DNA of 64,000 nt from Achatina immaculata (GCA_009760885.1 CM019709.1:31895906-31959905); one strand, 5' to 3'. Shown: positions 41,068 through 52,360, numbered from the stretch's first letter. Notes: generated by a model not told the origin, from the sequence alone. A program made the numbers and translations.

Positions 41068-41334
41068 GTGAATTTATTTATAAACATTTGCGATAGTTTA
41101 TTTTATTTTACATCGCGACCACGAATCCCTGGACTAGACGATGATGTGGTCAGCTTTTTCTTACGAAGTTCTTGTCAGATTCAGGCGCCTGTGTCTACAG
41201 CTGGTTTGAACAGGTCGCTTCTGGCTGATGTTGAATCACCAGCTTTCACCATGAGAGAGGAGTACACCAACCACTTCATCAGGCAGACGCCCCACGGGTA
41301 CTTTGGTGACCCTAGTAACTGTATCGAATGTTGA
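41068..41334 (+). other. Unassigned open frame, possible exon
   Basis: Open for 88 codons with unbiased composition. The most protein-like part is LLADVESPAFTMREEY and NHFIRQTPHGYFGD. A pyrimidine-rich stretch with an AG (about 41155-41191) could be a splice acceptor, and a GT after cccacgg could be a weak donor. I do not recognise the protein. Nothing else in the window matches it by eye, which is why it is recorded. Confidence 0.25.
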
Positions 41335-41454
41335 AATGGTTTAGCACGTGGGAGCGGATGCTGGAAAATGACATAGAAAACTTAACGCACGTTCGAAACC
41401 ATCCAAACCAAGTGTCCACATAACATGAAAGGAGTGCTGTGTGATGTGCTGTCT

Positions 41455-41690
41455 TTGAGAGAGACTGACATGTTGTCACTGCTGACGGTAACTGAGCGGA
41501 GAAGGTGACAATGGATTGGTCACATTATGAGAATGGCAGACGAATCCTTACCACGAACAGCTCTGAGGTGGACGACTCCACCTGGTAATAGAAGCAAATG
41601 ATGACCCAAAAAGACATGGAGACGTACAGCAGAGAAAATGCTGGTAAACAAGGACTGACATGGGAGACGGTCAGGAAGATAGCAGAAGAT
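41455..41690 (+). pseudogene. RTE-3-like C-terminal fragment
   Basis: Translates in part as RRRQWIGHIMRMADESLPRT, ALRWTTPPGNRS, then after a shift KKTWRRTAEKMLVNKGLTWE. This parallels the RTE-3 tail at 44057-44545 (WRWLGHVLRMTDDSLQKIAL, GRPKETWRRTTEWML, RGLTWARAEKKAKD). It is diverged, so probably a sister family. Confidence 0.6.
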
Positions 41691-42560
41691 CTTCTTTTCT
41701 TCTTCTTCGTCTTCTTCTTCTTCTTCTGCGTTCGAGTTTGTTGGTCACATCAGATCCTAATCCCTGTCGACATGGCAAAGCCCGCAGTCCTCTCCAGATC
41801 CTGACATGAGCCCCAAAGCTTTTACCCCAAGCTCGTGTCCTCTGGCCTCAATTCTGCATGGTTTGGACACTCTTGAAGGATATGTCCTGGACTCTTGACT
41901 CCACTGCCACGTGGATACTCGTCTGTGTGAGCCATTTTTAATCGATGTAGGTGGCTTAATAGTCTGCAATGGCCTTTCCTTAGGCGAAAGAGTATGGTTT
42001 GCTGATGTATTTGTAGTTAGTATATTACATCTGGTTCGCTGCTGCGTTTCATTTCTTTCTCCATTCAGATCTACACTGGTTACAGGTTATAGTTTTCGCC
42101 TCTTGGTAGTTTACTGGATGATTTTGTTTGTTCTTGATTGGTTCCAGTTTTGAATAGAGTGTCAGCTATTTCATTGCAAGCTATTCCACAGTGCGATGGT
42201 ACCCACAATTGTTGACAGTGTAAGGTGCTTCAATTCCGTTGTGATTTCTTGTATGTTTGCCTGTGGGTTGTTTGTTGTTTTTAGTGATTCTAAAAGTTCT
42301 CTGCAGTTTGTGAAGAATGCTATTTTGTGTGGTGGCTGCTGGTTTGGTGTTTTAAGTGTTCTGAGGGCTTCAAAGAGGGCTGTTGTTTCTGCCCTGTAGT
42401 TGGAGGAAATCTTTCCCATCGCGAAGGCCTTTTTGGTTTGTCTCCCATCTGTGTATCTTATGTAAACAACACTCACCTCCATTTTTTACTGCTTTTTCTG
42501 CAGACCCATCTGTGTACACATGTGTCCATTCAGCTGGGTTGTACTTGCTGTCAATCAGCT
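41691..42560 (-). pseudogene. Non-LTR retrotransposon RNase H 3' end with GAA tail
   Basis: Minus strand: WTHVYTDGSAEKAVKNGG (first RNase H aspartate, about 42540), a frameshift, then GKISSNYRAETTALFEALRT (glutamate), KIAFFTNCRELLESL (the usual aspartate replaced by asparagine), and VPSHCGIACNEIADTL. A GAA-type tail (ttc repeats, 41691-41726) closes it. The family resembles the insertion at 24754-25465 but is older and frameshifted. Confidence 0.75.
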
Positions 42561-42639
42561 CCTAGGTCAGTGTCCCGACTGAAGTGAAAATCTCTTGCAA
42601 CCAGCAGCCCAGTGTGTCTTTGGCACTGACGAGGCAAGA

Positions 42640-42640
42640 G

Positions 42641-42693
<53 letters not shown>
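42640..42693. repeat. GA microsatellite
   Basis: Perfect GA repeat of about 27 units. Confidence 0.95.
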
Positions 42694-42697
<4 letters not shown>

Positions 42698-42904
42698 ACA
42701 GTATCATTCTTCTAACACAGTCATCTTTGTAATCAGTTTTATTTCGAAATGTGCACGTATCTGTGACTTTATCCACAATCTTCCTTCGTTCCAGCTTTTT
42801 TCCGTCGCTGTTTTTTCCGATACTTTTTGTCATGCGCAAGAAAATGATTAAGCACTATCTTAACTACTCGTACAGGATTTCTTCTTAAGAACCATATTTC
42901 AACT

Positions 42905-43025
42905 GATCCCAGCCATCATTTAGCCTGAGTACCATATCGCCACGTTCCGAAGGCCTGGGAAATATAGGCCTAAAACCCTATTCCTAGTATACCTTAACGA
43001 CGTGGAAAAGGGGGTTTTACCTATA
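42905..43025 (+). repeat. SINE-B body fragment
   Basis: Matches the end of 50300-50530: taccatatcgcc, ttccgaaggcctgggaaata, gggcctaaaacccta and agtataccttaacgacgtgg. Head missing. Confidence 0.6.
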
Positions 43026-43534
43026 CCTTTTCTGTATCTTCGCTACACTGATACAATATACAGAAGTGCTAATCTAAATTCTGAAGTTGCCAGTCGGATT
43101 CAAATGACACATGAATGAAGTGTATTTAGTAACAGTCTCACACGCCTCTTTCACTGTCACCGGTCAGTGCACGATACTAGCGGAAAAGAGTGGCCACAAT
43201 TTAACTTAGCTTGTATCAGAAATCCAAATTTCAGCCCTCGTCGTGCGTCCGTTAAGTGATTCATTCATGTCACGTTCGCTATCAGTTTACAGGACAACTT
43301 GGAATGATCTGTCTAAATAATATAAGCATTAGAGTAGGCGGCAACAACACTGCGAACACTGCTTTAATGTCTAATGGAATTTCTGTTACAGCTTTCGTAA
43401 GTTGCTTTTGTATGTAAACTTCACATGCATTGTATTTTATAGCCGTTCTCTGATTATCTGTAAAAGCGTTATCCCAAATGTTTCTATGTTCTCGAAGTTT
43501 AAAGGCGGTTCTAATAACTGCCATTTGTAGTGCG

Positions 43535-43880
43535 AATGTATTGTTGCCCGGCAGTTTGTGTCCGACTAATTGTCTTATCTTGCTTTGTGTCTGATTTAAT
43601 TATTATGTGTAGCCTGTATCTGATTTATTTATTGTCTGTAGTTTTTGTCGGATTGAAATTTTGCCTGCTAACTTGTACACGACTCATTTTATTTTTAGTA
43701 TCTTGCATCAGATTAGTTTATTGTCGAGCAGATTATGTCGGATTGAGCTACTGTCTGATACTTGTGTCCGATTTATTCTTTGTGTGGTAACTTTTGGTCG
43801 ACGGCTATTTCTGACTGTATAATATCTAGCATACTATGCCCTATTGTTTCATTGTCTGGTAGCTTATGTCCGACTATTTT
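43535..43880. repeat. Degenerate 30-bp tandem array, about 11 copies
   Basis: Loose consensus attgtctg.tagcttgtgtc followed by cgatttattt. Unit boundaries can be followed by the recurring gtc(c/g/t)gatt and tgt(c/t)tg words about every 30-31 bp. Units are about 60-70 percent alike by eye, so the array is old. The plus-strand open frame over it shows a matching 10-residue hydrophobic period (for example VSDLII, VFVGLKF, YVGLSY). Confidence 0.65.
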
Positions 43881-44014
43881 ATTATAATAACTAGCAGATT
43901 ACCCGGCGTTGCCCAGTGATTTATTTATCCCAGTCTTCTGTTAGACAGAAAAAGGAATGAATTCTATTTATAGTGTAATATCGAAGTAATTTTATTTACC
44001 GGTATTTAAAAGTA

Positions 44015-44041
<27 letters not shown>

Positions 44042-44054
<13 letters not shown>

Positions 44055-44600
44055 CCTTAAGTGCCCAGGGCACATGGGGCTTCCGCAAGGGTTTTCCACA
44101 AATGCCTGTCCTTCGCCTTTTTTTCAGCTCTTGCCCAGGTGAGCCCTCTATTGCTCAACATCCATTCTGTTGTTCTTCTCCATGTCTCTTTTGGTCTACC
44201 CTTACTTCTGCTCCCTTGTGGTGTCCATCTTAGTGCTATTTTTTGTAGTGAGTCGTCAGTCATTCGGAGGACATGTCCCAACCATCGCCAGCGTCTTTCC
44301 TCAATAATTGTTGTCAGTGGTTTCATCTGCATTTCTGCTAATAAGATGTTATTTCTTATGGTGTTTGGCCAAAATATTTTTCTAATTCTTCGTAAACATT
44401 TAGTCTGGAAAGAATTCAACTTGTTTTCTATGGTTTTGGTGATTTTCCAGCATTCACTTCCATAGAGTAGTACACTTAGAACATTACTCTTAAATATCCT
44501 GATTTTCATATTTATGCTTAGTTTAAAAGTATGAGTACAGTACATAAATTGTAGAGTAAAGCCTTTTACAAATTCAATATAATATTAATTTAACTTAAAG
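44042..44600 (-). pseudogene. RTE-3 C-terminal region and tail
   Basis: An open minus-strand frame of 162 codons: SINMKIRIFKSNVLSVLLYG, SECWKITKTIENKLNSFQTK, ERRWRWLGHVLRMTDDSLQK, SKGRPKETWRRTTEWMLSN and EKKAKDRHLWKTLAEAPCAL. It is the post-RT tail of an RTE-like element. Its last coding part is repeated at 63510-63625. The CT repeat at 44019-44050 is probably its GA-type 3' tail. Undamaged over this stretch, so fairly recent. Confidence 0.8.
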
Positions 44601-44694
44601 CTTGATTATAAACAACATTTTTAATTTCACCTCCAGGATCAAGAATAAATAAATTGAGCAAGCAACATACTGTTGTTCGTGAGAGAAACATGGC

Positions 44695-44880
44695 GTTCTC
44701 AATTCTATCTCTCTTCCCCCTCTCTGTCCGTATCCATCTCCTCTCCCTCTCTGTGTCTCTCCCTCTCTCCCCCTCTCTCTCGCTCTCACTCTCTCTCTCC
44801 CTGTCTCTATCTCTCTATCCCTACCTCTCTTTCCCTTTCTCTCCCTCTATCTCCATCTCCCTCTCTCTCTCTCTCTCCGT
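44695..44880. repeat. CT-rich simple tract
   Basis: Pyrimidine tract of ctctctcc-type modules with occasional guanines. Plus-strand leucine/serine frames are artefacts. Confidence 0.9.
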
Positions 44881-45958
44881 AATTTGAAAAACTAATTTGA
44901 AAAAATAAGAAAACGGCACACTGTCACTGAGCAATGAAATCTACTATAGAATACAATAAAAAGCTAATATAAACATAAGGAAAAATCAAATTAAAAGTTA
45001 TTTTTACAAATATACTTAAACAAAAAGAGAACATCAAAATTATTTAGACCATCAAAATTCTTTAGACTTGCCGTGGGAGGCTAGAGATGCTGCTCTTAGA
45101 CCAGCACCACTCTATTTCACGATTATCTCCCTTAGATCATTACTCGTTCTCCTTCAATTTAGTGGAAAGTATGTCACCCCTTCGTACCCCGTTCCCTATG
45201 GGAGATAGGGGCGTTTGACAACCACATTATACATTTCCAGATTGTAAGTCATATATGTACCAAGTTTGGTTGAAATTGTTCCTGGCGTTCCAGAGTGATG
45301 TTGGAACATACATGCATACGTACACACAACCATTTTATACAGAGAGATTAATCAGAGATCGCGTTAGCTGAGAGACAACGGTATATTACTGATTAAAAAG
45401 AAAAAAAAAGAGAGAAACCGAAACTTTTGGAGGTAGTCTATTACTGTAACCGGGTTATATTATTTAAAAAGCAAATAAAAAGAAACGAGCTAAATCAGTT
45501 GGAAGATAATTGTGCCTGCATGATGATGATGCCGAATTCAGAGTTCAGCACGGGAGCAGTTTGTAAAGATTAAATCTCGCCGCAGATAAGAAAATAATTT
45601 CACGTCAACATTTAATTGCCTCTGATGTTTGTAAAGTGTGTTTAACTTTACGTTAGACAAAACAAACTATAAAAACACCGAATGTTGTATAGAAAAACAA
45701 ACAGTATTTCGGAAAGCATATCAATACTTGCGGGTAGGACAGGGAGTCGAAAGGCTAGCCGAGAGTCCGAACACACTCTGACAGAAGGCAACGAGAAGCC
45801 GCTGTTGTAGCTCCCAAGAACAGTTATGCTTATTCAGAGTAATAGAAGTGTCATGAACGACGTTAATGGATGTTCCTCTGGAACAGTCTCGTCCGGTAGG
45901 GCAGCTCACGAGCCACAGGTGAGGCCAGATCGTCATCAAGCTACTGGTGGAAAAACTA

Positions 45959-46751
45959 ACAAGTTCAAAATAGCAACATGGAATGTTAGAACTTTATTCC
46001 AGGCTGGAAAATTAGAAAATGTGAAGAGGGAAATTGAAGGATGAAGATCAACATATTAGGAATGAGTGAAGTTAGATGGACAGGTGCAGGGAAGATAAAC
46101 TCTGATAAATATACAATAATATATTCAGGAAATGAGAAAAATGAACGATAAGTAAGAATAATATTTGACGAACAAACAGCAAGGACAACTGTAGGATATT
46201 TGAACATCTCGGACCGAGTCCTGCTAGCCCAACTGAAAGAACGACTAATAAATATAAATATTATACATGTGTATGCTTCAACATCTGAAAGTTCTGAAGA
46301 AGATGTACAGATATTTTATAATGACATAGAGACAGCACTAAAACACACAAAGTCACATGAAGTTACTATAGTCATGGGAGATTTTAATGCCAAAGTTGGT
46401 AAAGGAAGAACTTCAGACATCGATGGTGACTATGGACTGGGGGAGAGGAATGACAGAGGTTGTAAATTAATTGAGTAGGCAAGAATACACAGCATGGTTG
46501 TAGGAAACACCTGGTTTAAGCAACATCCCCGAAGACTGACAACGTGGAGCAGCCCAGACAAAAAGACTTTTAACCAGATAGACCACATATTAATCAACAA
46601 ACGATTCCGCAATGCATTACTGACAACAAAAACCATGCCAGGAGCTGACTGCAATAGTGACCATGTTCCACTATGTGGAAAAATTAGAATAAAGCTAAAG
46701 AAAGCAGGCAGAAAAGTGAGAAACATCAAACTGAATACAGAACTCCTTTAA
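45959..46751 (+). pseudogene. RTE-4a AP-type endonuclease
   Basis: Boxes in order: IATWNVRTLF, ILGMSEVRWTGAG, NIIHVYASTSES, VTIVMGDFNAKVG, NTWFKQHPRRLTTWSSPD, FNQIDHILINKRFRN and ADCNSDHVPLCGKIRI. All core APE residues (N, E, D-N pair, D, H) are visible. The reading frame is broken by an in-frame TGA after KREIEG and a TAG after CKLIE. Confidence 0.8.
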
Positions 46752-47035
46752 AATGACCAAGAACTGCGAGAACAATACAAAGTTAGTATAACAACTAGAT
46801 ACAATGCAATAGCAAAGATAAATAGTATAAATGAACAATGTGCAATGTTAAGAGGATTCTATCCACCAAAATGTTAAGGAGATAATACCACAGATAAAAA
46901 GAAGACCCAAAAAATAAATGAATGACAGGCGACATCTTAGGACTGATGGACAAGAGGAAGAGGAGTAAAAATAACCAAGAAAAATATAGCAAGATAAATA
47001 AATAAATAAAACACAAATTCAGAGAAGCAAAGGAA

Positions 47036-48159
47036 GTGTGGTTAAATAAACAGTGCAGACAGATAGAGAACTTTCATAATAAAGACAGCAAAAACATGCA
47101 CAAACGAATTAATGAACTCACAGGCAGGAAAACAAAATATACCACAGGATGCCTGAAATCGAAAGAAGGTAAAATGTTAATGGGAAAAGAAGACATTGTG
47201 GACAGGTGGACAGAGTATATCGGTGAGCTATATGGAGGAGAAAGACCAGAATTAACACCAGATACGGAAAACTGTGATGGACCACCAACACTAGAAGATG
47301 AAATCATAGACGCCATCAAACACATGAAGAAAGGAAAAGAGACTGGGCCTGATAATATAACAATAGAAGAAATACAGGCGCTAGAGGAGATAGGAATAAA
47401 ATTACTAACCAAGTTACTGAATGACATTTACAACAGTGGTTATATGCCCAGTGATTTGCTTAAATCCACGTTTTTAGCACTACCAAAGAAACCAGGTGCA
47501 AAGGAATGTGATGATCACAGGACTATCAGCCTCTCATGTCACATAACGAAGCTATATCTGAGAATTATTATGAGAAGAACAAGGAAAAAGATAAAAATGG
47601 AAATAGCAGATGAACAGTTGGGATTTGTTGAAGGAAAGGGAACACACAATGCCATTTATGCTTTACGAACACTAACAGAAAGAGCTTTAGAAGTACAGAA
47701 AGATATCTACTTATGCTTCATTGATTACACTAAGGCATTCGACAAGGTGAAACATAATGAAATTATTAAAATACTTGAAGACATAAATGTAGACATCTAT
47801 ACTGGCAGCAAGAAGCAGCAATTCGAGTTGAAAATAGAACTGGATAATATCAACCTATAAAACAAGGGGTGGGACAAGGATGTGTACTATCTCCAGACCT
47901 TTTTTTTCTGTACATCGAGAATATTCTAAAAAGGATCATCACAGAACCAGGCATAAAAATTGGAGGATACAATATTAACAACCTTCGGTATGCTGACGAC
48001 GCAGTACTGATAGCTGAGAACCAACAAGACCTGCAAAATCTTTTGGATAAAGTCGCCAAAGAAAGTGAACAGAAAGGACTTACTTTGAAAGACTTACTTT
48101 CAAAAAGACAAAGACTATGGTTATATCTAAGAAACAGAATCCACCAACATGCAGTATAA
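47036..48159 (+). pseudogene. RTE-4a reverse transcriptase
   Basis: An intact 274-codon frame covers linker and RT fingers (GPDNITIEEIQALEEIGIKL, LKSTFLALPKKPGAKECDDH, RTISLSCHITKLYLRIIM, EQLGFVEGKGTHNAIYALR, YLCFIDYTKAFDKVKHNEI). A frameshift near 47800 leads to KQGVRQGCVLSPDLFFLYIE written in another frame and then NLRYADDAVLIAENQQDL (catalytic YADD) at 47985-48030. The C-terminal FKYFGAVITSDGKCITEIRN follows at 48190. Confidence 0.85.
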
Positions 48160-48773
48160 AATTAAAACGGAACTATTCTAAAGCAGGTGCAGAAATTCAA
48201 ATACTTTGGAGCAGTAATAACTTCAGATGGGAAATGCATAACAGAAATTAGGAACAGAATAGGCCAAGCAAAGGCTGCATTTAAGAGAATGAGAAACATA
48301 TTATCCAACACATCCTCATCAATGAATGTTAGAAAACGAGTCCTAAAATGCTATATTGAACTTATCTTGTTATATGAAAGTGAATCATGGACAATAGGCA
48401 AGTCTGCACAAAAATCATAGGAAGCAGCAGAAATGTGGCTTATTAGAAGAATGTTGCGAAGTCCCTGGACAGCAAAAATAACTAATGAAGAATGTATGAG
48501 AAGAGCTGGAGAAACAAGAAAATCTTGCCAAAAAAAAAAATAAGAGAAAGACAATGTACTTTCATAGGATATGCAATGAGAAGAGGGGGCATTGAAAATA
48601 TTATAATAACAGGAAAAATAGAAGGAAGAAGATCAAGAGGAAGACCAAGAGAAATGATACTGGACAGTCTGACGGGATGGTGTGAGAGGAGATCACCAAC
48701 TGAGTTGATGCCCTGCATGAAGGATCATGTACTCTGGAGAAGTATAATAGCCAACGCCAGTCGGCACGGCACC

Positions 48774-48817
<44 letters not shown>

Positions 48818-48820
48818 TAT

Positions 48821-49720
48821 CATGCAAGGTGACAGGTTGGTAAAAAATTTTACAGGTTTCGAAAAATCCTATCGCGATCACTAACAAGAAATTGTTATCT
48901 GTTAGCTCTGCCTATAGACGATCGGATCCTCCGAACAATGCTTTTGCATTAAATGATTATGTACTTAATTTTACAACGTGGGTTTTCCTATCAGCGCTTA
49001 TGAATTTCTGTGTTCTGTACCTTGTCATCATAAAGCCCTTCACTGATTTTAAAAAAACATCATATCTTAAATTAAAAACTATACTAGATAAAAACTTGTG
49101 AGATTATTTAGTCTGGTTCTTAGAGTTTTGCTTTATGTACCAGTTTCAAAATGGCGTCAGTGAAGGAGAAAGCCCGAGGGCTGTTTTGTGGTATCTCCAG
49201 ACAAAATTCGTCGGTTCCAGTTTGATAAAGGTTCAGAAATGAGTACAAACAAGATCCTCTCGACTTTTTTTTTCTTTTAATTGGGGTATATTAAAGACAA
49301 AGTGTTCAGTTCATAGTTCCTGATATTGAAACTTTGAAGGCAAGGATAACGGATGATAGAGCAAGGTTGACTAAGGAGATGTTGGAGAATAAATGGCAAG
49401 AAGTCAAGTATCGCTTAGACATTCTCCAGGCAGCAAACAAAGCACATGGTGAAGAGCACGAATAAAGTTGTTTTATTTTTTTAAATAAGTCTGAAGCAAG
49501 GTTTGGAAAAAAGGTTGAGCTGAAGTAAATTTTGCAAAATGAATAAATAAAAATTTGAGTGGAGGAAGAGTGTGCAAAAAAGTGAGTTCAGGTAAAGTTT
49601 ACAAAAATAAAAAAAACCACATCTCTACCTGGCATAATTTCTGTTCAGCAAGTGTTTGAAATTATGGAAAGACTTTGTGTTCACCTTGGAATGTTTCCGA
49701 CCTATTACAAAATAAAGAAA
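48821..49720. other. No gene recognised
   Basis: AT-rich DNA after the RTE-4a tail. Only short unassigned frames (for example 48892-49101). Confidence 0.4.
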
Positions 49721-49734
49721 CTGTAATGAAAAAC

Positions 49735-50115
49735 AGACTACAGTGAGAAATGGTGGCCATGGAAATGTGGTTTATAAGGATGTTGAAGGTACCATGGACA
49801 GCCAAGAAAACCAACGAAGAAGTCTTAAGAGAGGCTGGAGTTTGAAAAGCAAATTATAACAAAGATCATAGACAGATAAGCGAGATTTATAGGAAATTTC
49901 CTGAGGAAAATTGGACACACTATGGCAACTGGAGAAATTGAGGGAAGAAGAGACAGAGGAAGACAGAGAGAGAGAGTGAGTGAGAGAGAGGTTACTGAAT
50001 GGGCTGTCAGTGTGGCTAGGAAAAAAGTCACCGGCGTATCTCATAATCAAGTCTAAAGACAGGGAATTGTGGAGAGAAATGATCGCCTACGCCACGCGGC
50101 ATGGCACTTATAATT
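49735..50115 (+). pseudogene. RTE-4b-type 3' end
   Basis: Parallels 61260-61612: gaaatgtggtttataaggat, ttgaaggtaccatgga, aaccaacgaagaagtc, gatagacaggg-like segments and the terminal cgccacgcggcatggcactt. A short tandem (gagagagtgagtgagagaga) lies at 49966-49990. No open frame remains. Confidence 0.75.
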
Positions 50116-50224
50116 AGAATGGAAGTAGTCAGAAAGAAATTGTAATGAAAGGAGTGAAGGTAAGACTATACTCCAACAACAAATCTCATTGTTTAACCTA
50201 AATGTGTGCATGTATTAAGGGCAT

Positions 50225-50530
50225 ACCATGAGAAATGGTTGGCTGAGTGGTAAGCGCTCGGTCTGCTAATCCGGTTGTACTGAGTTCAGTCCCAACAGTG
50301 GGGATTCCTTTTTCCTGGTACCACCATGAAAAACAAAAGCCCCGGGGTCCACCCAGCCCCTACAAATAGGCAGCAGAGAAATCTGTGAAGGTAAATTCGG
50401 CCAGGGCGTAGTACTGACCACATCAGACTTTCATGTGCCGAAGGTCTTGGAAATACGGGCCTAACACCATATCCCCCAGTATGCCTTAATGGCACGGAAA
50501 CGGGGATTTTATCTTTTACCCACCATTTTC
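50225..50530 (+). repeat. SINE-B, copy with tRNA-like head
   Basis: Head: tggctgagtggtaagcgctc (A box) and ggttgtactgagttcagtcc (degenerate B box) spaced as in a tRNA. Body: tcctggtaccaccatgaaaa, ttcatgtgccgaaggtcttg, aatacgggcctaacaccata and taatggcacggaaacgggg. Other body copies at 13600-13812 and 42905-43025. The most complete member in the window. Confidence 0.75.
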
Positions 50531-50580
50531 TCGTATTTGGCATACGATGATAATGCAGAAAACAGCTTCTGTTACATAAT

Positions 50581-50853
50581 TTATAAAGGTGAAGGTAGTC
50601 GAATAGCAAATCCCGTAGGGGATGAAGCGTTAGAGACCTCATTATGCTGGGCCATGAGAGTATGAGGTGAGGGGTGACCAGTTCCTTTCCTCGCTGCCTT
50701 TCTTTCCCAGATTTTCTCTGGTACCCATTTCAAGAGGTTGGGTCGACCTCGGGGCCGCATTGGTCGGAAAAAACATCCCACTCAGCTGGGGATTCGAACC
50801 CTCGACCATTCGGTTGCTAGACGAGTGCTCTAACCACTACATTAGCCGGTCCC
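50581..50853 (-). repeat. SINE-A with tRNA-like head
   Basis: Minus strand: ccggctaatgtagtggttag (A box) and gagggttcgaatccccagc (B box), then tttccgaccaatgcgg, ccgaggtcgacccaacctct, gtaccagagaaaatctggga and gcccagcataatgaggtctc. Relatives at 57085-57236 (minus) and 62711-62945 (plus). The tRNA part is too altered in its stems to be a working tRNA gene. Confidence 0.8.
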
Positions 50854-51249
50854 CACATTTTATTTATATTTTATTTATACAATGATATATTTATGTTACT
50901 GAAATGATGTTATATTTATGTTACTGAAATGACATTGTATTTATTTTACTGAAATGACAAACTGTTGTACATTTCTGAGAATATATGAAATAGCAGATCT
51001 TTTAATAATTTATCACTCAGACGAGATGTGACATGAACAATCTGCACAGCAGCCATAGCATATCTTTCTTGCAGCTATAAAATATATTTTCTATTCGTTT
51101 CCTTCGCTCGTTATGGACATGCAAGACAGATTTCCATGGATTATTAAGTTTTTTGTGTGTTGAGATACTTCATATTGTTGGATAAAGTAAGAGAACACAG
51201 TTTTGTATGATTAGACCTCGAAAAAATCGTAGAAAAAGCACTTTAGTGA

Positions 51250-51390
51250 GACGTGAGAGAAATAAAAATCACAAGACAATTACCTGGGATTCGAACCACG
51301 GACTGAGGTAGGACGAGCGGTAGTCTAGCCACGAGAGAACAGCGCACTAACGAAATGCGCTAACTCGCACCTCCAAACAAAAGGTGTTTG
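51250..51390 (-). repeat. tRNA-like SINE head, another type
   Basis: Minus strand shows gcgagttagcgcatttcgtt, then gtggctagactaccgctcg (A-box-like), and cagtccgtggttcgaatccc (good B box). There appear to be two A-box-like stretches, so it may be a dimeric head. No copies elsewhere in the window. Confidence 0.45.
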
Positions 51391-51645
51391 TAAGAGTAGT
51401 CATTTGTAACTGTTCAGTAGACACGAGGTATCGTGACACCTGGAAAGAAACGAGATCATGACACAGAAATTCCGTATCTCAGATTCAGTCTCTTCAGCAG
51501 GTACCAACTTTAGACAAACATACACACGGTCTCCTGCCATGTCTGGTACATACCTGAACAACAACAACAACACAACAACAACAAATGAACGAATACTTAT
51601 TACATGAAGTTAGTTTCAGGTATAGTTTCAGTAAAAACCATCACG

Positions 51646-52045
51646 ACCCACTCAGCCATCATTATTACCCTGTGTCCCACTCAGCCGTCATTAGTACCGT
51701 GTGTGTCCCACTCAGCCGTAATTAGTACCGCGTGTGTCCCACTCAGTCGTTATTAGTACCGTGTGTGTCCTACTCAGCCATTATTAGCACCATGTATGTC
51801 CCACTCAGCCATCATTAGTACCATGTGTGTCCCACTCAGCCATCATTAGTACCATGTGTGTCCCACTCAGCCATCATTAGTACCATGTGTGTCCCACTCA
51901 GCCATCATTAGTACCATGTGTGTCCCACTCAGCCATCATTAGTACCATGTGTGTCCCACTCAGCCATCATTAGTACCATGTATGTCCCACTCAGCCATCA
52001 TTAGTACCATGTGTGTCCCACTCAGCCATCATTAGTACCGCATGT
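51646..52045. repeat. 31-bp minisatellite, about 12 copies
   Basis: Unit: tgtgtcccactcagccatca followed by ttagtaccatg. Left copies are more varied (gtaattagtaccgcg, gtcgttattagtaccg); right copies are nearly identical, which suggests growth from the right side. Ends next to the Tc1 relic. Confidence 0.95.
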
Positions 52046-52054
52046 GACATCCTG

Positions 52055-52360
52055 AGGCATCAATGTAGGCTCGACACCGGCGACTCTGGCAGAGTGCCAG
52101 GTGCATGTGCTGCTGTCTGAGTTGCTGTTTGGAAACGGTTGTGGAGATGTATCAAAAGCATCTGACAATCTTGGGAGTCGTATTGTTACAGGAGGTTGAC
52201 CAGGCCGTGGTACCTTGTTGCCTGAAATGGCTGACTCGGCCTCGCTGTAGTGGAATGGTCACAATGAAAATGTCCGGCAAACATCTCTGGTCGTCATTCC
52301 ACTGCTGAGCCTATCAGCAGCTTGCCATCGCTCTTGTTGACACACAGTCGGGACATGATA
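52055..52360 (-). pseudogene. Second Tc1-like transposase relic (N-terminal part)
   Basis: Minus strand reads TVCQQERWQAADRLSSGMTT and RDVCRTFSL, the helix-turn-helix start of Tc1-like transposases. After stops and shifts it reads RPGQPPVT and RFQTATQTAAHAPGT, the next conserved blocks. No catalytic domain is present. Different from the copy at 22360-23480. Confidence 0.6.

Larger units (their letters stand above)
43905..45350. mobile_element. Dispersed element with ACCCGGCGTTGCCC end (tentative)
   Basis: The left end reads tagcagattacccggcgttg followed by cccag. The right part (45240-45350) reads gtaccaagtttggttgaaat and ends in catacatgcatacgtacaca, then ttatacagagagat. I recall this pairing of a CCCGGCGTTGCCC start and an accaagtttggttgaaat end in dispersed repeats of several invertebrates, but I cannot name the family safely. 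An RTE-3 end (44042-44600) and a CT tract (44695-44880) lie inside. Confidence 0.4.
45720..48820 (+). mobile_element. RTE-4a, near full-length non-LTR retrotransposon
   Basis: About 3.1 kb. The leader and N-terminus (NDVNGCSSGTVSSGR, PDRHQATGG) have a clear counterpart in RTE-4b (NDVNGGSSGTTSSGK, PDRHPTTV). The endonuclease (from KIATWNVRTLFQAGKLE at 45970), a linker, the RT, and a C-terminal tail ending ANASRHGT (48776) follow, then a GAT tail (48776-48818). Stops at 46041 (TGA) and 46475 (TAG) and several frameshifts disable it. Order and size fit a single-ORF RTE-like element. Confidence 0.85.

Noticed and set aside
50760..50853. A functional tRNA gene on the minus strand
   Set aside because: A and B boxes are good, but the arms do not pair into a cloverleaf, there is a SINE body attached, and related copies exist at 57085 and 62711.
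51646..52045. Coding repeat protein
   Set aside because: The 31-bp unit is not a multiple of three and no frame stays open across it.
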